64,000 nucleotides of DNA from Hyposmocoma kahamanoa. Taxonomy: Eukaryota; Arthropoda; Insecta; Lepidoptera; Cosmopterigidae. Positions 21,601 through 32,310 of this stretch are shown in pieces. Under the pieces are notes generated by a model. That model did no database searches, was not told the DNA's origin, and saw nothing but the letters and a program-made list of their open reading frames with translations. The stretch is from the NCBI RefSeq assembly GCF_003589595.1, contig NW_020653993.1, positions 5,720,892 through 5,784,891 of the forward strand. Reading direction: 5' to 3'. A program made the translations under genes and the position numbers. How positions within the stretch are numbered: position 1 is the first letter of the stretch; every line of letters starts with the position of its first letter.

Positions 21601-23851
21601 TTTTCACGCACACAGTTTCTTCATATGTGCTACATAAATGATTTTACAAAATGTAATCAACCATATCTACCAGTCCAAGTAAATTAATATTCCGCGTTTA
21701 TTTTGTTTTTACATCGTCAATTGCGCAGTATGATTGAAATACTTTAAATATTTTTTTTTAAACTTTATAACGGCAAAACCCTGCCTAGAAATAGCGCACA
21801 AATACGTGAGGCATATTGAAAGTTCCTAGAACTGGCCACTTGTAAAAGAAACTAAGAAAAAACAAATATGAAATTTTAAAAAGGTACTCTTTTTGAGTGG
21901 GTTACTTTTTACTTTAAGAGATTGTCATTTGGTTTTTCATTGTAGCGTGTCGTTTCAAAAACTGTGAGTCGCTATTACAATGAATTTCAACCGTGAACAT
22001 TTTCGGTCAATGATTTCCTACGATTTTCGGCGTGGCTTAAATCAACAAGAGAGTTAGTTGTCAGAAACTTCAATTGGCATTTGGTGATGAAGCTCCATGT
22101 CCTAGTTCTTTTTATTTAAAGAAATCAAAGATAAAGTTAGAGGTTTTACGATTTACACGGACGGACGGAAGACTAGTGCCACTGCTTTTCACAATGCTTC
22201 CAACGAATACAAAAATGTGTGAATAGTGGAAACTTATACTTTGAAAAAGAAAAAAAAATATTATAAACATAATATCTGGTTTTACTTATCAGAATCCAGA
22301 AACTTCCAGTATGGCCTAAGTAGAGGGCGCGCTTTTGTAAGGGCTATATGACTTGACTTACTGAAATCACGGTGTTTAAAAATTGACATTAAATACATTG
22401 ACTTACAATTATATGGACGTCGGGTCCGCGCTAAAAAGTGTCCGCACTTGTAAGGCGCTAAAATCGTATACAGAGCGCCAAACTCCGCTTTAGTCTTCAT
22501 TTGTTCGACTGACAGCGCGATACTGCGATGACATTACAATTTAAATTTCGAATAGGTTGACTTGGGACATTTTTTTCGTGGTTTTTGTATTAGACCCGTC
22601 TTCCATTTATTTGTAAGTCAATGATTAAATAGTATACGTGTTAATTGTTGTGTTTTTGTGGTAGTTTTAACAAAAGTGCCTTACATTCAAAATCATGATC
22701 ATACTCCATAAGTATCTTCTGCATTTAACAAAGGTCAATTCAATATAGAACGAGAATACTGTGATGAACACCTTATTTTTTCCAAATTTATGTGTACCTG
22801 TAATGTACAACCAAAATAATAATGTAACAACCTACGTTTCGTGTAAAGCGTAGGCATTTCCGTGCCGAATTGGTAGGAGTTACCCTACTTACTCTTATTG
22901 TGCAACGTTTTTCTACATAATTAGATACCCAAAAGTTTAAACTATATTACATATAATACACTAAGGAAATTAACTCTTAATTTTAATAGAAATGTTTTAA
23001 TTATTTTTGTTCTATTTGCAGATCCAAAAGAAACAATAACAATTCACAGAAATAATGTAGAAGAAATCGTAGATCGTTACAAATATCCATTCACCAATAT
23101 TTTGTATGATAATTCACCCTACAACACGAATGAAAATAATGCAAATAATAATTATTTGACGAACTTCGATAATTCAGAAACGGTTTCTAAATCAACATCA
23201 GTTAATAATATTGTTACAGACTGCAGCAACTATATTGTAAATGGTAACTATGTACCTGAGAATTACGTAAATTATAACAATTACAACAAATACCAACAAG
23301 TAAACAACCCTAATGATAACATACAAGAAAATTTAAAGCAAGAGCAAAAACCAAATAACTGCTTTTCAAATAACATAAATGGTCAATATTATTCGACATA
23401 TCAGAATGTTATACCACCGGCATCGTATAATCAAAACTATCAGAATATTTTTCAAACTGATAACTCGTATTTGAATCCCAATGCCTATTATTTACAAAAT
23501 TTTAAACCTAATACAAATAGAGCAGATAGTTCATATTACAATATATACAATCCTTGGAAATATAACAATCTAAATAATGTAAATTGTAACAGAAATAATC
23601 CTGCAAAACTCTACAATTACAAAGAGCGTTATGTACCAGGTAGGTACCATGATAGAATTTGGCGAACATGGAATAATATGGACATAACTGTTAGTAACAA
23701 GGGAGCTCCACTTAGAATTGAATTTGGTAAAGATGACAAAAATACTGTTCACTTGTATAATATTAAAAATAATAGTAATCCATATATTATCCATAAACAA
23801 CAAGAAAGACCGTGCAAGGAAAGATTGGACAAACTAAATTTATCCTTATAA
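18550..23851 (+). CDS. Gene SPc: large low-complexity secreted protein, three exons, unnamed
   Basis: Exons 18550-18624 (phase 0), 19429-20872 (ends phase 1) and 23022-23851 join to 782 residues. Exon 1 is a signal peptide (MELTKFMAVCSVFMFCCDFV, then YGTKQ). Exon 2 opens with EPVIRSRRGHEP, where RSRR fits a furin-type site, followed by about 470 residues rich in Lys, Asn, Thr, Asp and Ile with few aromatics and no recognised fold. Exon 3 is rich in Asn and Tyr with many NNY and YN words and a basic end. The composition suggests a mostly disordered extracellular protein, such as a structural, silk-like, eggshell or saliva component, but no family match is claimed. Intron 2 carries a foldback MITE and a deleted mariner copy. 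Confidence 0.65.
19429..20872 (+). CDS. SPc exon 2
   Basis: The acceptor is TTATTTTAATAG; the frame is open for 481 codons plus one base; the donor is AATG/GTAAGT. The frame reads on to a stop at 21010-21012, so an intron-retained form would end there. No repeats of more than a few residues were seen. Confidence 0.7.
21022..21206. mobile_element. Foldback MITE P, complete palindrome
   Basis: Arms of about 70 bp (21030-21098 and 21128-21196) are nearly perfect complements, sharing AAATGAAACTATTTTTC and CAAACAAACCGACGTTTCG. The centre reads GGGCCCTTTACAGGTCCCATGG. It starts 10 bp after the end of the SPc exon 2 open frame. Other copies: 9774, 13318, 13650, 27768, 46293 and both sides of the first gap. 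Confidence 0.85.
21805..22243 (+). mobile_element. Internally deleted mariner relative
   Basis: The left end (TACGTGAGGCATATTGAAAG, then TTCCTAGAACTGGCCACTT) parallels the mariner at 3035, and the right end has GTGGAAACTTATACTTT. A transposase start follows: ATG at 21980 with NFNREHFRSMISYDF, then a stop and LQLAFGDEAP in another frame. Most of the transposase is missing. It is non-autonomous and decayed. Confidence 0.75.
22300..22520. repeat. Possible repeat fragment, GC-richer than surroundings
   Basis: Contains GAGGGCGCGCTTTTGTAAGG and GGGCTATATGAC, shared with 6139-6173, plus TGTAAGGCGCTAAAATC. No inverted ends could be fixed. Confidence 0.35.
23022..23851 (+). CDS. SPc exon 3, terminal, Asn/Tyr-rich
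   Basis: The acceptor TTCTATTTGCAG joins G/AT to make an Asp codon and keeps the frame. The open frame of 276 codons ends in TAA. The last 80 residues are less repetitive and include RYVPGRYHDRIWRTWNN, possibly a small folded end. Confidence 0.7.
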
Positions 23852-24267
23852 ATCAACATTATAATATTGATTGGTAAGGTATGCGTCGGAAATTATTCTA
23901 GGTTTACCAAGACCTGAATGGTTGCGCCTTGTAAGCATGTTAAGATGTTCAACCAGAAACATCTGTTTCAAGACCGTGAATATCAAACTATCTGACGATT
24001 TGAGGATTTCAAAATTAATTTCAACTCTATTTATTATAAGCTTGCGGTACAGTACTTGCGGTTCCTGAATCAGTCGTTGACTTCCATACTTAACATTCAA
24101 TGTTAAGGCCGATGAAAATTTTGTAAGCATTTTCTGATGTATGAATTTTGTCACGACGTCAGCATATACCACGAAAACAAATTCAACATTCTGCCTTTCT
24201 GTTTTTTTCTTTAATACCATTTGTAAGAAAAACCTATGTATATATCGATTTAGTTATATTTTGAAAT

Positions 24268-24590
24268 AATAGATTTTTAGGTTCACAAACCAAGACGGGT
24301 GAGATCGTGCAATATGGGCAAGAAATCTCCGTCCCCTGTCCGTTGACCCCACGAAAGAATTAGGAGCGGTTTCGCGTTGATTGCGTCTTCTTGTTCCCAC
24401 TCTACGACCTCCATCTGCGAGATTACTACCTCGCAGGAGATCACAACCTCTCACGATTCCTCATTGTTTAGCATGGCAGCTATTACGCGGTGCAGCGAGA
24501 TGTTCCCCCTACGGTCGCTATCAGACTGCGGTGTTGCGCACTCCAGCAATTGCATGCCTCTAAGGTGTAGGTTCAGAGACCTAGAATAAT
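24268..24590 (-). pseudogene. Probable R1-clade LINE C-terminal fragment
   Basis: On the minus strand one frame reads HRVIAAMLNNEES ... VVISQMEVVEWEQEDA, which resembles the end of R1-like LINE proteins where a helical segment follows the reverse transcriptase. An in-frame stop breaks it. The family call is from pattern memory, so confidence is low. Confidence 0.4.
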
Positions 24591-25031
24591 TGATATGGAC
24601 CAAAATTTTTTGTTTATCTTATTGCAGTACGAGATATTTTTCGGCGTATATATACCTCATATATACCTCGTATTTTTTATACTCTTTTATTTGGGTTCAT
24701 AAAGTTTAAGGCCCGTATTAACTGCTTCTAAGTTATTAAGTGCTCACCGGCAGAGACACCAATCACTTCCGTGTTAATAGATTACGATCATCGGCATCTT
24801 GAATTATACCATCTCAAGTGACCAAGCCCTGCCCTTGATTAAAACTTAAATCTAGAGCCGTAACTTAAACATGGCGTTTATTAATAGATGAAAATTTTGA
24901 CTGAAACTGAATGTTGCAAGTGATATTTATTAACAAAGATGCTTCATTTTAAGTAAGGTCTTAATATAGATCATGGTATTGAGATGGGTTATTTATTGAA
25001 GGTGTTGTTATAAAAAACCAAAAACCTTGTT

Positions 25032-25235
25032 GACGGCCTCGATGGCCCAATGGTTTGGTTTGGATGAGGAGCTGCCGGTTTCGATTCCAACTAGAACCAA
25101 TTTGGGGAATGAACTTATTTATCGGTTTATTGTTATTGGTTCTCGACTGGGCGTTCCGTGTAGTGAACAAGAACATCGATTATAAGGGAATTCTCAATAA
25201 TACAATACCAGTTTATCAAAATGATCTCCAGGGAT
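25032..25235 (+). repeat. SINE C copy
   Basis: Head GGCCTCGATGGCCCAATGGT with B-box-like GGTTTCGATTCC, then a body AATGAACTTATTTATCGG shared in part with the copy at 56886 (AATGAACTTTTCTAAATTGG). Confidence 0.6.
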
Positions 25236-25984
25236 ATTAGAGATAAGAATCAATTTAGGCAATTTATTTGGTTTGGTTCTATGAGCTTCTCCTCTATCGT
25301 ATACGTTACTAACCGCTGAGTCACCGAAGTCTTCGAATGTGGAGTATTTCACCTCAAGCTCAGGATGAAAAATAGTTACCAGCGCAGTGAAACCAGCATA
25401 GATTTTACTATCCAGAGGAGAATATCACCAAGTCACACAAGTCAATGGTACACTGTTGGATTAGGCCTCTACAAAAATATTTATAATCGATGGCTCATCA
25501 TTATCTATCTAGCTAGCTGGCCACTGACAAACCATTCCTTAACTTTTAGCAGAATATCAAACGACAAAATCCTGCCATTTACGACACACGAATGAAATGA
25601 TTCAAAATTAGCAGAAATTGGTGCCCAGGTATAATTAGCTTGATCGTCTGGAACATTATTCATACATGAAAGTTGACGTAATTTTTTTGTTGAAAACTGA
25701 ACTCAACATTACCGTCGCATTGTTATTCTTAAACTTTATAATGTTCAAATGGTTGAATGAATATTATGTATATATAATGTATGGTTAATACACGTATTTT
25801 GTTTTTGTAATTTCGTTTATATTAACTATATGCACAAGAGTTTGCGAATTGCATGTTTTAAAGTTGTAAGTTTTATAAGATTGACCAAGTAGATTAGGCA
25901 GTAAATTGGTGTATAAGTGATTTATTGTCTTGTAAATAGTACCTATATAAATAATAACAATAATATAGAAGTTTCATTTACTAG

Positions 25985-26360
25985 CTACGGAAGTCCTGCA
26001 GAAACGTGCGGATAGGGCAATTTACAATCTGGGCCCCAGAGTATCTTTGAGAGATAAGTTTAAGGAAATTAACACACTTACACCAGCGTCACAGTACATT
26101 TATGAAAATGTAATTAATGTTAAGAAGAATAGTAACATTAACAATAACATTAATACGAGGAATAAAAATAAACTAACTGTTCTTGATAGTCGTCACAAAT
26201 TCATTTAAGGAGCAACGTATACGCTTCTATAATAAGATTACGGTTGATATACAGAATTGCCATTGTCGAGGTTAAAAACTATAGTGAAACAAAAACTTTA
26301 TACAACAGCTTCTTGTACAACTTCTGCGTACTTGGATGAAAAATCCGTGGTAGTAATCCG
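25985..26360 (+). pseudogene. Non-LTR retrotransposon C-terminal fragment
   Basis: The plus frame reads LQKRADRAIYNLGPRVSLRD, then a segment ending NTRNKNKLTVLDSRHKFI and a stop. The order QKRA, LGPRVS, YIYE and NTRN is the standard end of Jockey/Daphne-type LINE reverse transcriptases. The part after the stop continues in a shifted frame. The final 60 bp recur near 62555-62620. Confidence 0.75.
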
Positions 26361-26518
26361 TTTAGCTCATGGAGGTAATCTCGATCTCTGATGCTTGAAA
26401 ACAAAAAATAATAATATATTGTGAATGTGTACAAATGTTATTTACAAAGAGCAACCTTAGAGTTTCTTGTTCATTCTTCTCAGGGGAACTTGCCTTACGA
26501 ATGAGCTGTAATAGTTTA

Positions 26519-26646
26519 TTATAATTATTAATACAAAGATCGAACACTCAGAAAAAAACACTCGGTCGGATATATCCGACCGGATAGAAGGAATTTTTTC
26601 TGAGTGTGTTTTTCTGAGTGTTCGATCTTTGTATTAATAATTATAA
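26519..26646. repeat. Inverted pair of SINE S tails with central palindrome
   Basis: 26519-26556 and 26609-26646 are exact reverse complements of 38 bp (arm core ACAAAGATCGAACACTCAG). Between them lies a perfect 20-bp palindrome CGGTCGGATATATCCGACCG (26563-26582). It consists of two SINE S 3' ends facing each other. Confidence 0.85.
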
Positions 26647-26862
26647 CAAACTAGTGGAGTAATTTCACAAAAAAAAAAATTGAATATCAATTCAATAAAA
26701 ATTTAATGTAATAGTTTAATCGATGTGACGATTTCAAGAGTAACAATGCTTTCCTATGAAATAAAGATTATTTTGATTTTGATTCTTGGAAATTCAGAAT
26801 TTTGTTTATTTCCAAATAATAAATGAATATAAAATAGAAACTAGAGCTAAGACTGATGTGAC

Positions 26863-27166
26863 ATTAGCGGGCTTTATACAGACGCTCTTTTGCGCGTGAT
26901 ACAACCAATCGTGCGTAATTGAACTTGCGTGTAAAGAAGTTGGAAGGAAAAGGGAAAGACTGCACGTGCGCCCATAAGTCACAAGGTAAGTTACAAGGTT
27001 GGTTTTTACACGGACGGCTTCTGTTGTAATAAAAACGAAAACGAGCTAGCGCGCACGAAAGTATGTTAGTTAAAAAACTACAAACAGGCAAACGCGCGGG
27101 AAAGTGCGCGCAATCCTGTATGCTCCTGATCACGCGCGATAGAGTGTCTGTGTAAAAGAGGCTAAT
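26863..27166. mobile_element. MITE with about 38-bp imperfect inverted ends
   Basis: ATTAGCGGGCTTTATACAGA and TTTGCGCGTGAT on the left pair with ATCACGCGCGATAGAGTGTC and AGAGGCTAAT on the right. The interior is GC-richer than its surroundings and has no supported gene. Confidence 0.7.
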
Positions 27167-27234
27167 GTTTAAAGTTGGAACCAAAGTGAATTATTCCCAC
27201 GGAGCAGCGCTGTGGTATTTTGTCTTCAAACGTT

Positions 27235-27660
27235 AGAGCAATGCTACGTGACGCGTTGCGTCATTGTTGCGACACTGCGTTGTAGGTACTACATATAAAT
27301 TAGAACTACATGCCATGTGGTGCATTGAAACGGACGTGTGTATCGGACAAGGGGCAAGGAGATGAAACAGTGAGCGGTGCTGCGGAGCGTAAGGCGCCGC
27401 CCAAACGTGTGTGTTGTGTTCCAATTTCAACACACGAGACACACTGTGACACTGTGGTCGGTTGCGGCAACCACAATTGGATGAAAATAAAATATTCGCT
27501 TCTAGACGCCGGTAGCTTATACCCAGCACAAGACACACGTTTGCGCGGCGCCTAAGTAAGCGGTATTACGTTGCAACATTGCATTGCTCATATGGCACTC
27601 GATGATTTGAAATCATAACGTTGCGATGACGCAACGTACCACCAGCGCCCGTGTGGCATC
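27235..27660. repeat. GC-rich probable foldback element
   Basis: ACGTGACGCGTTGCGTCATT near the left end pairs with AACGTTGCGATGACGCAACG near the right, and AGCAATG/CATTGCT words also pair. Open frames here on both strands are by-products of the GC content. Confidence 0.45.
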
Positions 27661-27767
27661 ACTCTTATGCAGACCACGCTCCTCATGCCGTTTGAAGGGT
27701 TAAATAACAATAGCAATAATAATAAGCTACACAAAAACAATAACAAAAAAGTATCAATAATAAAATT

Positions 27768-27890
27768 GTTACACATAGGAAATGAAACTATTTTTTCGGA
27801 TATAATTCGCGTAGGTATACTTGTTTTTTTTTTTAAACAAACTAACGTTTCGGGCCATTTATAGGTCCCATGGTAACGGCTGTTTGACAT
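27768..27890 (+). repeat. Foldback MITE P, left half
   Basis: GTTACACATAGGAAATGAAA, then AACAAACTAACGTTTCGGGC and CCCATGGTAACGGCT match the left arm and centre of the complete copy. Confidence 0.7.
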
Positions 27891-28865
27891 GATTAAGTCA
27901 TGTAGCTATTAAGTTCAGACCTCGGTCTACAAGGCTGATGCCGAACATGGCGCGCTCCACTGCTCGGCTCTCTGTGCAACTCTCGACCTGTATCCAGTCC
28001 TTGTCATGGACTCCCAGTACAGTATAAAAATGTTTTTGCTAGACCTGCTTTACTTTGGGCATAAATGGCGCCATGTGCCAAATTTGTACTGAAAATATAT
28101 AACTGACGCAGACCCTGGCTGTGGGAACAGACAGGCATCGCGCCGATAGGTGTTGTCGTTTTGGTTTCTTTGCGTTTCGAGTCGAGATATTTCAGAATCA
28201 GGTTGCAGCGGTACACATGTGTCCTTAATAATCCCCAGAAATTCCCACACTTGCTACAAAAACCAAACAAGAAACAAATGGGTATAGTGTTAATGGGTTC
28301 CATTTAAATCGCCAGCACCCTCGTCACGAATGACATTGATTTGGGCATGCAGAAATTTATTCCGTGATTTATACAAAGTTATAAATGCTGTTAGAAGTTG
28401 TTTTGTTAAAGGCGATATATTTACACAATAAATTATGTGTTTAGAGCATACCTATATAATTCGGACTTGGAATTAGTAGAGGTGAAGCTGCAAATCTTTG
28501 AACACCACCCTGAAGTTGCCTGCTTATCGGTTAGTAGTATTCTACATAATATATACTCGTATATTCATTATATTTAAATTCACATATTCTGATTTATACA
28601 AATATTTTATTGACAAAATCATATCAAGGCAGTGGCATAAAGGAATGCATTTTTAGCCATTTATATGTCAGGTCTTCCCTTTTAAATTTTAGGTGGAACT
28701 CTGGTCGCCAGCAGCTGGTCAACGTGCGTCCTCCAGAGTTCTCCAGTTCAGTAGTTGGCCCAACTTCCTTTTAACTGTAGCCAACACCTATTTAGGAGAA
28801 GTAGGCATGTTGTTAATAAAATAAGTGTGTATATCGGTTGTATTAAAATTCACATATTCTGATAT

Positions 28866-29145
28866 ATCAATCAGCCTATTGCAGTCCACTGCTGGACATA
28901 GGTCTCCCCAAATGTACGCATTAGTGCCCGATTATCAGTTTTCCGTATCCAACTACTACCCGCGACCTTCTTCAGATCGTCGGTCCATCTTGCAGGGGGA
29001 CGTCCTACGTTACGTTTGCCGAGACGTGATCTCCACTCAAGAACCCGTCTACTCCATCGCTCATCGGTTCTGCGACAGATGTGGCCAGCCCACTGCCACT
29101 TCAGCTAGCTACATTTCTGGACGATGTCCACAACTTTAGTCTTAT
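28866..29145 (-). pseudogene. RTE-type LINE C-terminal fragment
   Basis: The minus strand encodes LKWQWAGHICRRTDERWSRR, then GRPPARWTDDLKKVAGSSW and a TYVQQWTA-type end, the characteristic C-terminus of lepidopteran RTE elements. The frame is nearly intact in this short piece. The rest of the element is absent. Confidence 0.85.
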
Positions 29146-29309
29146 GCTGGAAAACTTGATTCCGGACTTTGTTCCTTAACGAGATACCCATCCTAGCATA
29201 TATTCTGATATATACAAATAATATTTTATTGACAAAATCCGGTCAAGGCAATGACATAAATTTTTTTTAACATTTCCAGCCATATATATATGTCGCTACA
29301 GGATATATC

Positions 29310-29633
29310 ACGGAGAATGTGCGAAGGTATTGCATGATTTAATTCTGCCTTCCCCTTTCCATCATCGGAGGACCAAACGTAGGCTGAGGTTCCATCCCTA
29401 CGTTGTGGATACTCTAAGCGTTTCGCTTTGCGATTTTTACAGCGAATGGTTATGGAGTGGAAATTCCTGCCTCCAGATTTGTTCCCTCAACGGTATAACT
29501 TGGGCCGTATCAAGGCAAGAGTGAATAGGCATTATTTAGGTGTGCATGCTCCATGCATGCGACCTCACCTTCGCTTTCCATCACGTGAGATGGATGTCAA
29601 ATGCACTTGTTATTTAATAAAAAATAATCTTTA
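29310..29633 (+). pseudogene. LINE C-terminus and 3' tail, left arm of inverted structure
   Basis: The frames read FHHRRTKRRLRFHPYVVDTL, then after frame changes PDLFPQRYNLGRIKARVNRH, the same end type as the LINE at 7886. A 3' segment with TGTCAAATGCACTTGTTATT leads into the MITE P arm at the gap. Confidence 0.75.
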
Positions 29634-30105
29634 GAAATGAAACTGTTTTTACGGATCTAAATTGGGTANNNNNNNNNNNNNNNNNNNNNNNNNNNNNNNN
29701 NNNNNNNNNNNNNNNNNNNNNNNNNNNNNNNNNNNNNNNNNNNNNNNNNNNNNNNNNNNNNNNNNNNNNNNNNNNNNNNNNNNNNNNNNNNNNNNNNNNN
29801 NNNNNNNNNNNNNNNNNNNNNNNNNNNNNNNNNNNNNNNNNNNNNNNNNNNNNNNNNNNNNNNNNNNNNNNNNNNNNNNNNNNNNNNNNNNNNNNNNNNN
29901 NNNNNNNNNNNNNNNNNNNNNNNNNNNNNNNNNNNNNNNNNNNNNNNNNNNNNNNNNNNNNNNNNNNNNNNNNNNNNNNNNNNNNNNNNNNNNNNNNNNN
30001 NNNNNNNNNNNNNNNNNNNNNNNNNNNNNNNNNNNNNNNNNNNNNNNNNNNNNNNNNNNNNNNNNNNNTACCCAATTTAGATCCGTAAAAACAGTTTCAG
30101 TTCTA
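29634..30105. mobile_element. Foldback MITE P arms enclosing the first assembly gap
   Basis: GAAACTGTTTTTACGGATCT and AAATTGGGTA at 29639-29668 are the exact complement of 30069-30098. These are P-type arms facing inward, so the missing bases are probably the centre of the palindrome. Confidence 0.7.
29669..30068. other. Assembly gap, 400 N
   Basis: Exactly 400 unknown bases, the same length as the second gap, so the length is probably a placeholder. Confidence 0.95.
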
Positions 30106-30345
30106 AGGATTACCTTTTATTAAATAACAAGTGCACATTTGACATCCATCTCGCGTGATGGAAAGCGAAGATGAGCTCGATGATGGAGCATGTACACCTA
30201 AACAATGCCTATTCACTCTCGCCTTGATACGGCCCAAGTTATACCGTTCAGGGAACAAATCTGGAGGCAAGAAATTCCACGCTATAGCCGGTCGCCATAC
30301 AAATCGCAAAACGAAACGCCTGGAGTCAGCCTTTTCATATACCTA
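30106..30345 (-). pseudogene. LINE C-terminus and 3' tail, right arm of inverted structure
   Basis: Minus-strand counterpart of 29460-29633. It reads PDLFPERYNLGRIKARVNRH and has the same 3' tail (GATGGATGTCAAATGTGCAC). The arms differ at scattered sites, so they are not a simple assembly mirror. Confidence 0.75.
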
Positions 30346-30346
30346 T

Positions 30347-30413
30347 AACTTGCGGCAGAAATTTGTAAGGTGGCAGTACTTCTCTGGACGAACTCTTTCA
30401 TACGGAGCTTTAT
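30347..30413 (-). repeat. SINE-like repeat A, 5' fragment
   Basis: GGCAGAAATTTGTAAGGTGG, CAGTACTTCTCTGGACGAAC and TCTTTCATACGGAGCT are the complement of the repeat A start. Confidence 0.6.
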
Positions 30414-30439
30414 TCGTACTAAAAGTTTAAAGGTTGTAG

Positions 30440-32030
30440 CTTTTAAATATGTATACGTAAGGATTAATGGGGATTAGTGAAATAAAACCGCACAAGTAAA
30501 TTAAACGGGCTTTTAATATAGGCGAATATTAAACATTTTTATTTAATATAAATCCTAAATTTATCAGCAATTTACAGGTAAAATTCAGCGAGTTGTGTTG
30601 TATAGACGATTGAATTAAAAAAAATTAATCGACGATTGTTAATCATGCATAATATGAAATGTGAAAGTATCTTGAAAGGATATTTAAAAAAAGATGCGCT
30701 AAAACAATCAAAATACCCTATTAATTTTTTTTAATTGTTCGAAAATTTTACGTAAATTTATTTTTAATTAAAAATTAATAATGAAAACAAGCGATCTTTG
30801 GTAATAGCGACTAAAATCTAATAATTAATCTTAAGTTACTACATTTTTCTTAACAAAATTCCCATTTATTTTTAATCAGGAAGAAATGGAATGTATAAAA
30901 AAAGCAATGGCTCTTAGTAGTGTGACCCAAATATTATATTAGAAAAACGGGACAGACAGTCAAATATTAAATAATCATAATTATATTTTTTTTATTAAAT
31001 ATTTCATATTCATTCTCACATTCTACTCTGTATTCATGAGATAAGTCAATTTCTTTTGCGATAGTTTAACTATAATTTATACAAGGTAGTTAAATTGACA
31101 TAGTATTATAGAGGTCCTAAATATAAGTTTACAATATAGACAAAATCTGTATGTTACACAACCTGGTACACAAACAGGACCATCTGATGGTACAGTCGAT
31201 GCTCTGAAGATACTTGACTCACTAACTGACCTTTTGGTTCTGGAAGCCTTCTAACGCATTCAAGTGTAGAGAGAGTCTAGCTTTTTGGTTGAAATTTGTA
31301 TTTATGTAATGTAATTAAAGATCAATTTGGTTTAAAAAGTTTCTTAAAACATCATTCACTAATAACACATTAAGGAAGTCATATCAAAATGAATTTTATG
31401 ATTAACTGCCGAAACGTTAAGTTTGTTTAACACTTTTCTTCACTCTGATTTACTCAGAACCAAATAAACAATTAGGCGGTCAGGTATCTTGTGTGTTTAC
31501 CATCATTTAAAGATTCCGAGAAGTCGGTCATGAGGAATTAACTCTTAGGTCAGTTTACCATTAATGGCGGTGACTCTCATCAGGAACAATATATTCTCAA
31601 ATTACATTCTATAATAGTTGTTTTTAGTAATTTCCATGTTACAGTTCATTCTAAGCAGTAAGGCATTGCGTATTTTCTTTCAAAACTCATATTTAGAACG
31701 TATCACTGTAGAGAATTGACATACCACCACGATTACACACTGTACGTACTAATTTTATGACGTCAGTCCCGACTTCGTAAATAAGATTTAATTTATCAAA
31801 TGTTTCGATAAGAAATAATAAACAATATCGAAATTATTAAACAAACTTAAATAATCATAACAGTCTGCCTATAAACCTCGGTAGATGGCGACACAAGTAT
31901 TACGTCAATCATTTTAATATCATGCTTTGATAAGAGAGCCTAAAAAATAAATTTAACTTAATACAAGAGAAACAACCTTTCTCTTGAAATTCTAGTTTCC
32001 AATAAACGTCGAGTTTCTCTTTTTTAGTGG
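30440..32030. other. Gene-free AT-rich stretch
   Basis: About 1.6 kb with no exon, inverted-repeat element or RT similarity that I could support. Downstream of the igl terminal exon in transcript terms. Confidence 0.5.
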
Positions 32031-32041
32031 TTTACTTGTAC

Positions 32042-32047
32042 TTTATT
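32042..32047 (-). promoter_or_regulatory. Possible polyadenylation signal of igl
   Basis: AATAAA on the minus strand, about 156 bp past the igl stop codon. Confidence 0.4.
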
Positions 32048-32202
32048 AATTCAAATTGTGAGAGTAAAACTTTATCACTGATGTCCGAAAGGTGGTCGGC
32101 GTGCAGATGTCAAATTGACCCGTTAAAGTTCGTATAAGATAACAAATAAACAAAAATATGAAGTCAGAGACTATCTCGTCTTATTAGCTGCGCTTAGGCA
32201 GT

Positions 32203-32310
32203 TTAGTTTTGAACCTCTTTGCGAACCTTGTGGCCACGGAACGAGGCCTGAATCTTGGTGGCCGCCTTGTTCAGATTCGGGTCCTCCATGTCGATCTTCT
32301 CTATGTCTTC
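32203..32310 (-). CDS. igl: igl terminal exon with IQ motif
   Basis: 36 codons including TAA. The acceptor is CTTTTATTTCAG. It contains [19 protein letters not shown] leading into the second IQ motif. A 62-residue frame overlapping it on the same strand is a shadow. Confidence 0.85.
   Translation of the reverse strand, partial: EDIEKIDMEDPNLNKAATKIQASFRGHKVRKEVQN

Noticed and set aside
24377..24589. Two plus-strand frames of 60 to 70 codons
   Set aside because: They overlap a better minus-strand reading that resembles a LINE C-terminus.
29614..30123. Long open frames on both strands across the first N run
   Set aside because: They consist almost only of unknown residues; no stop can occur in N.
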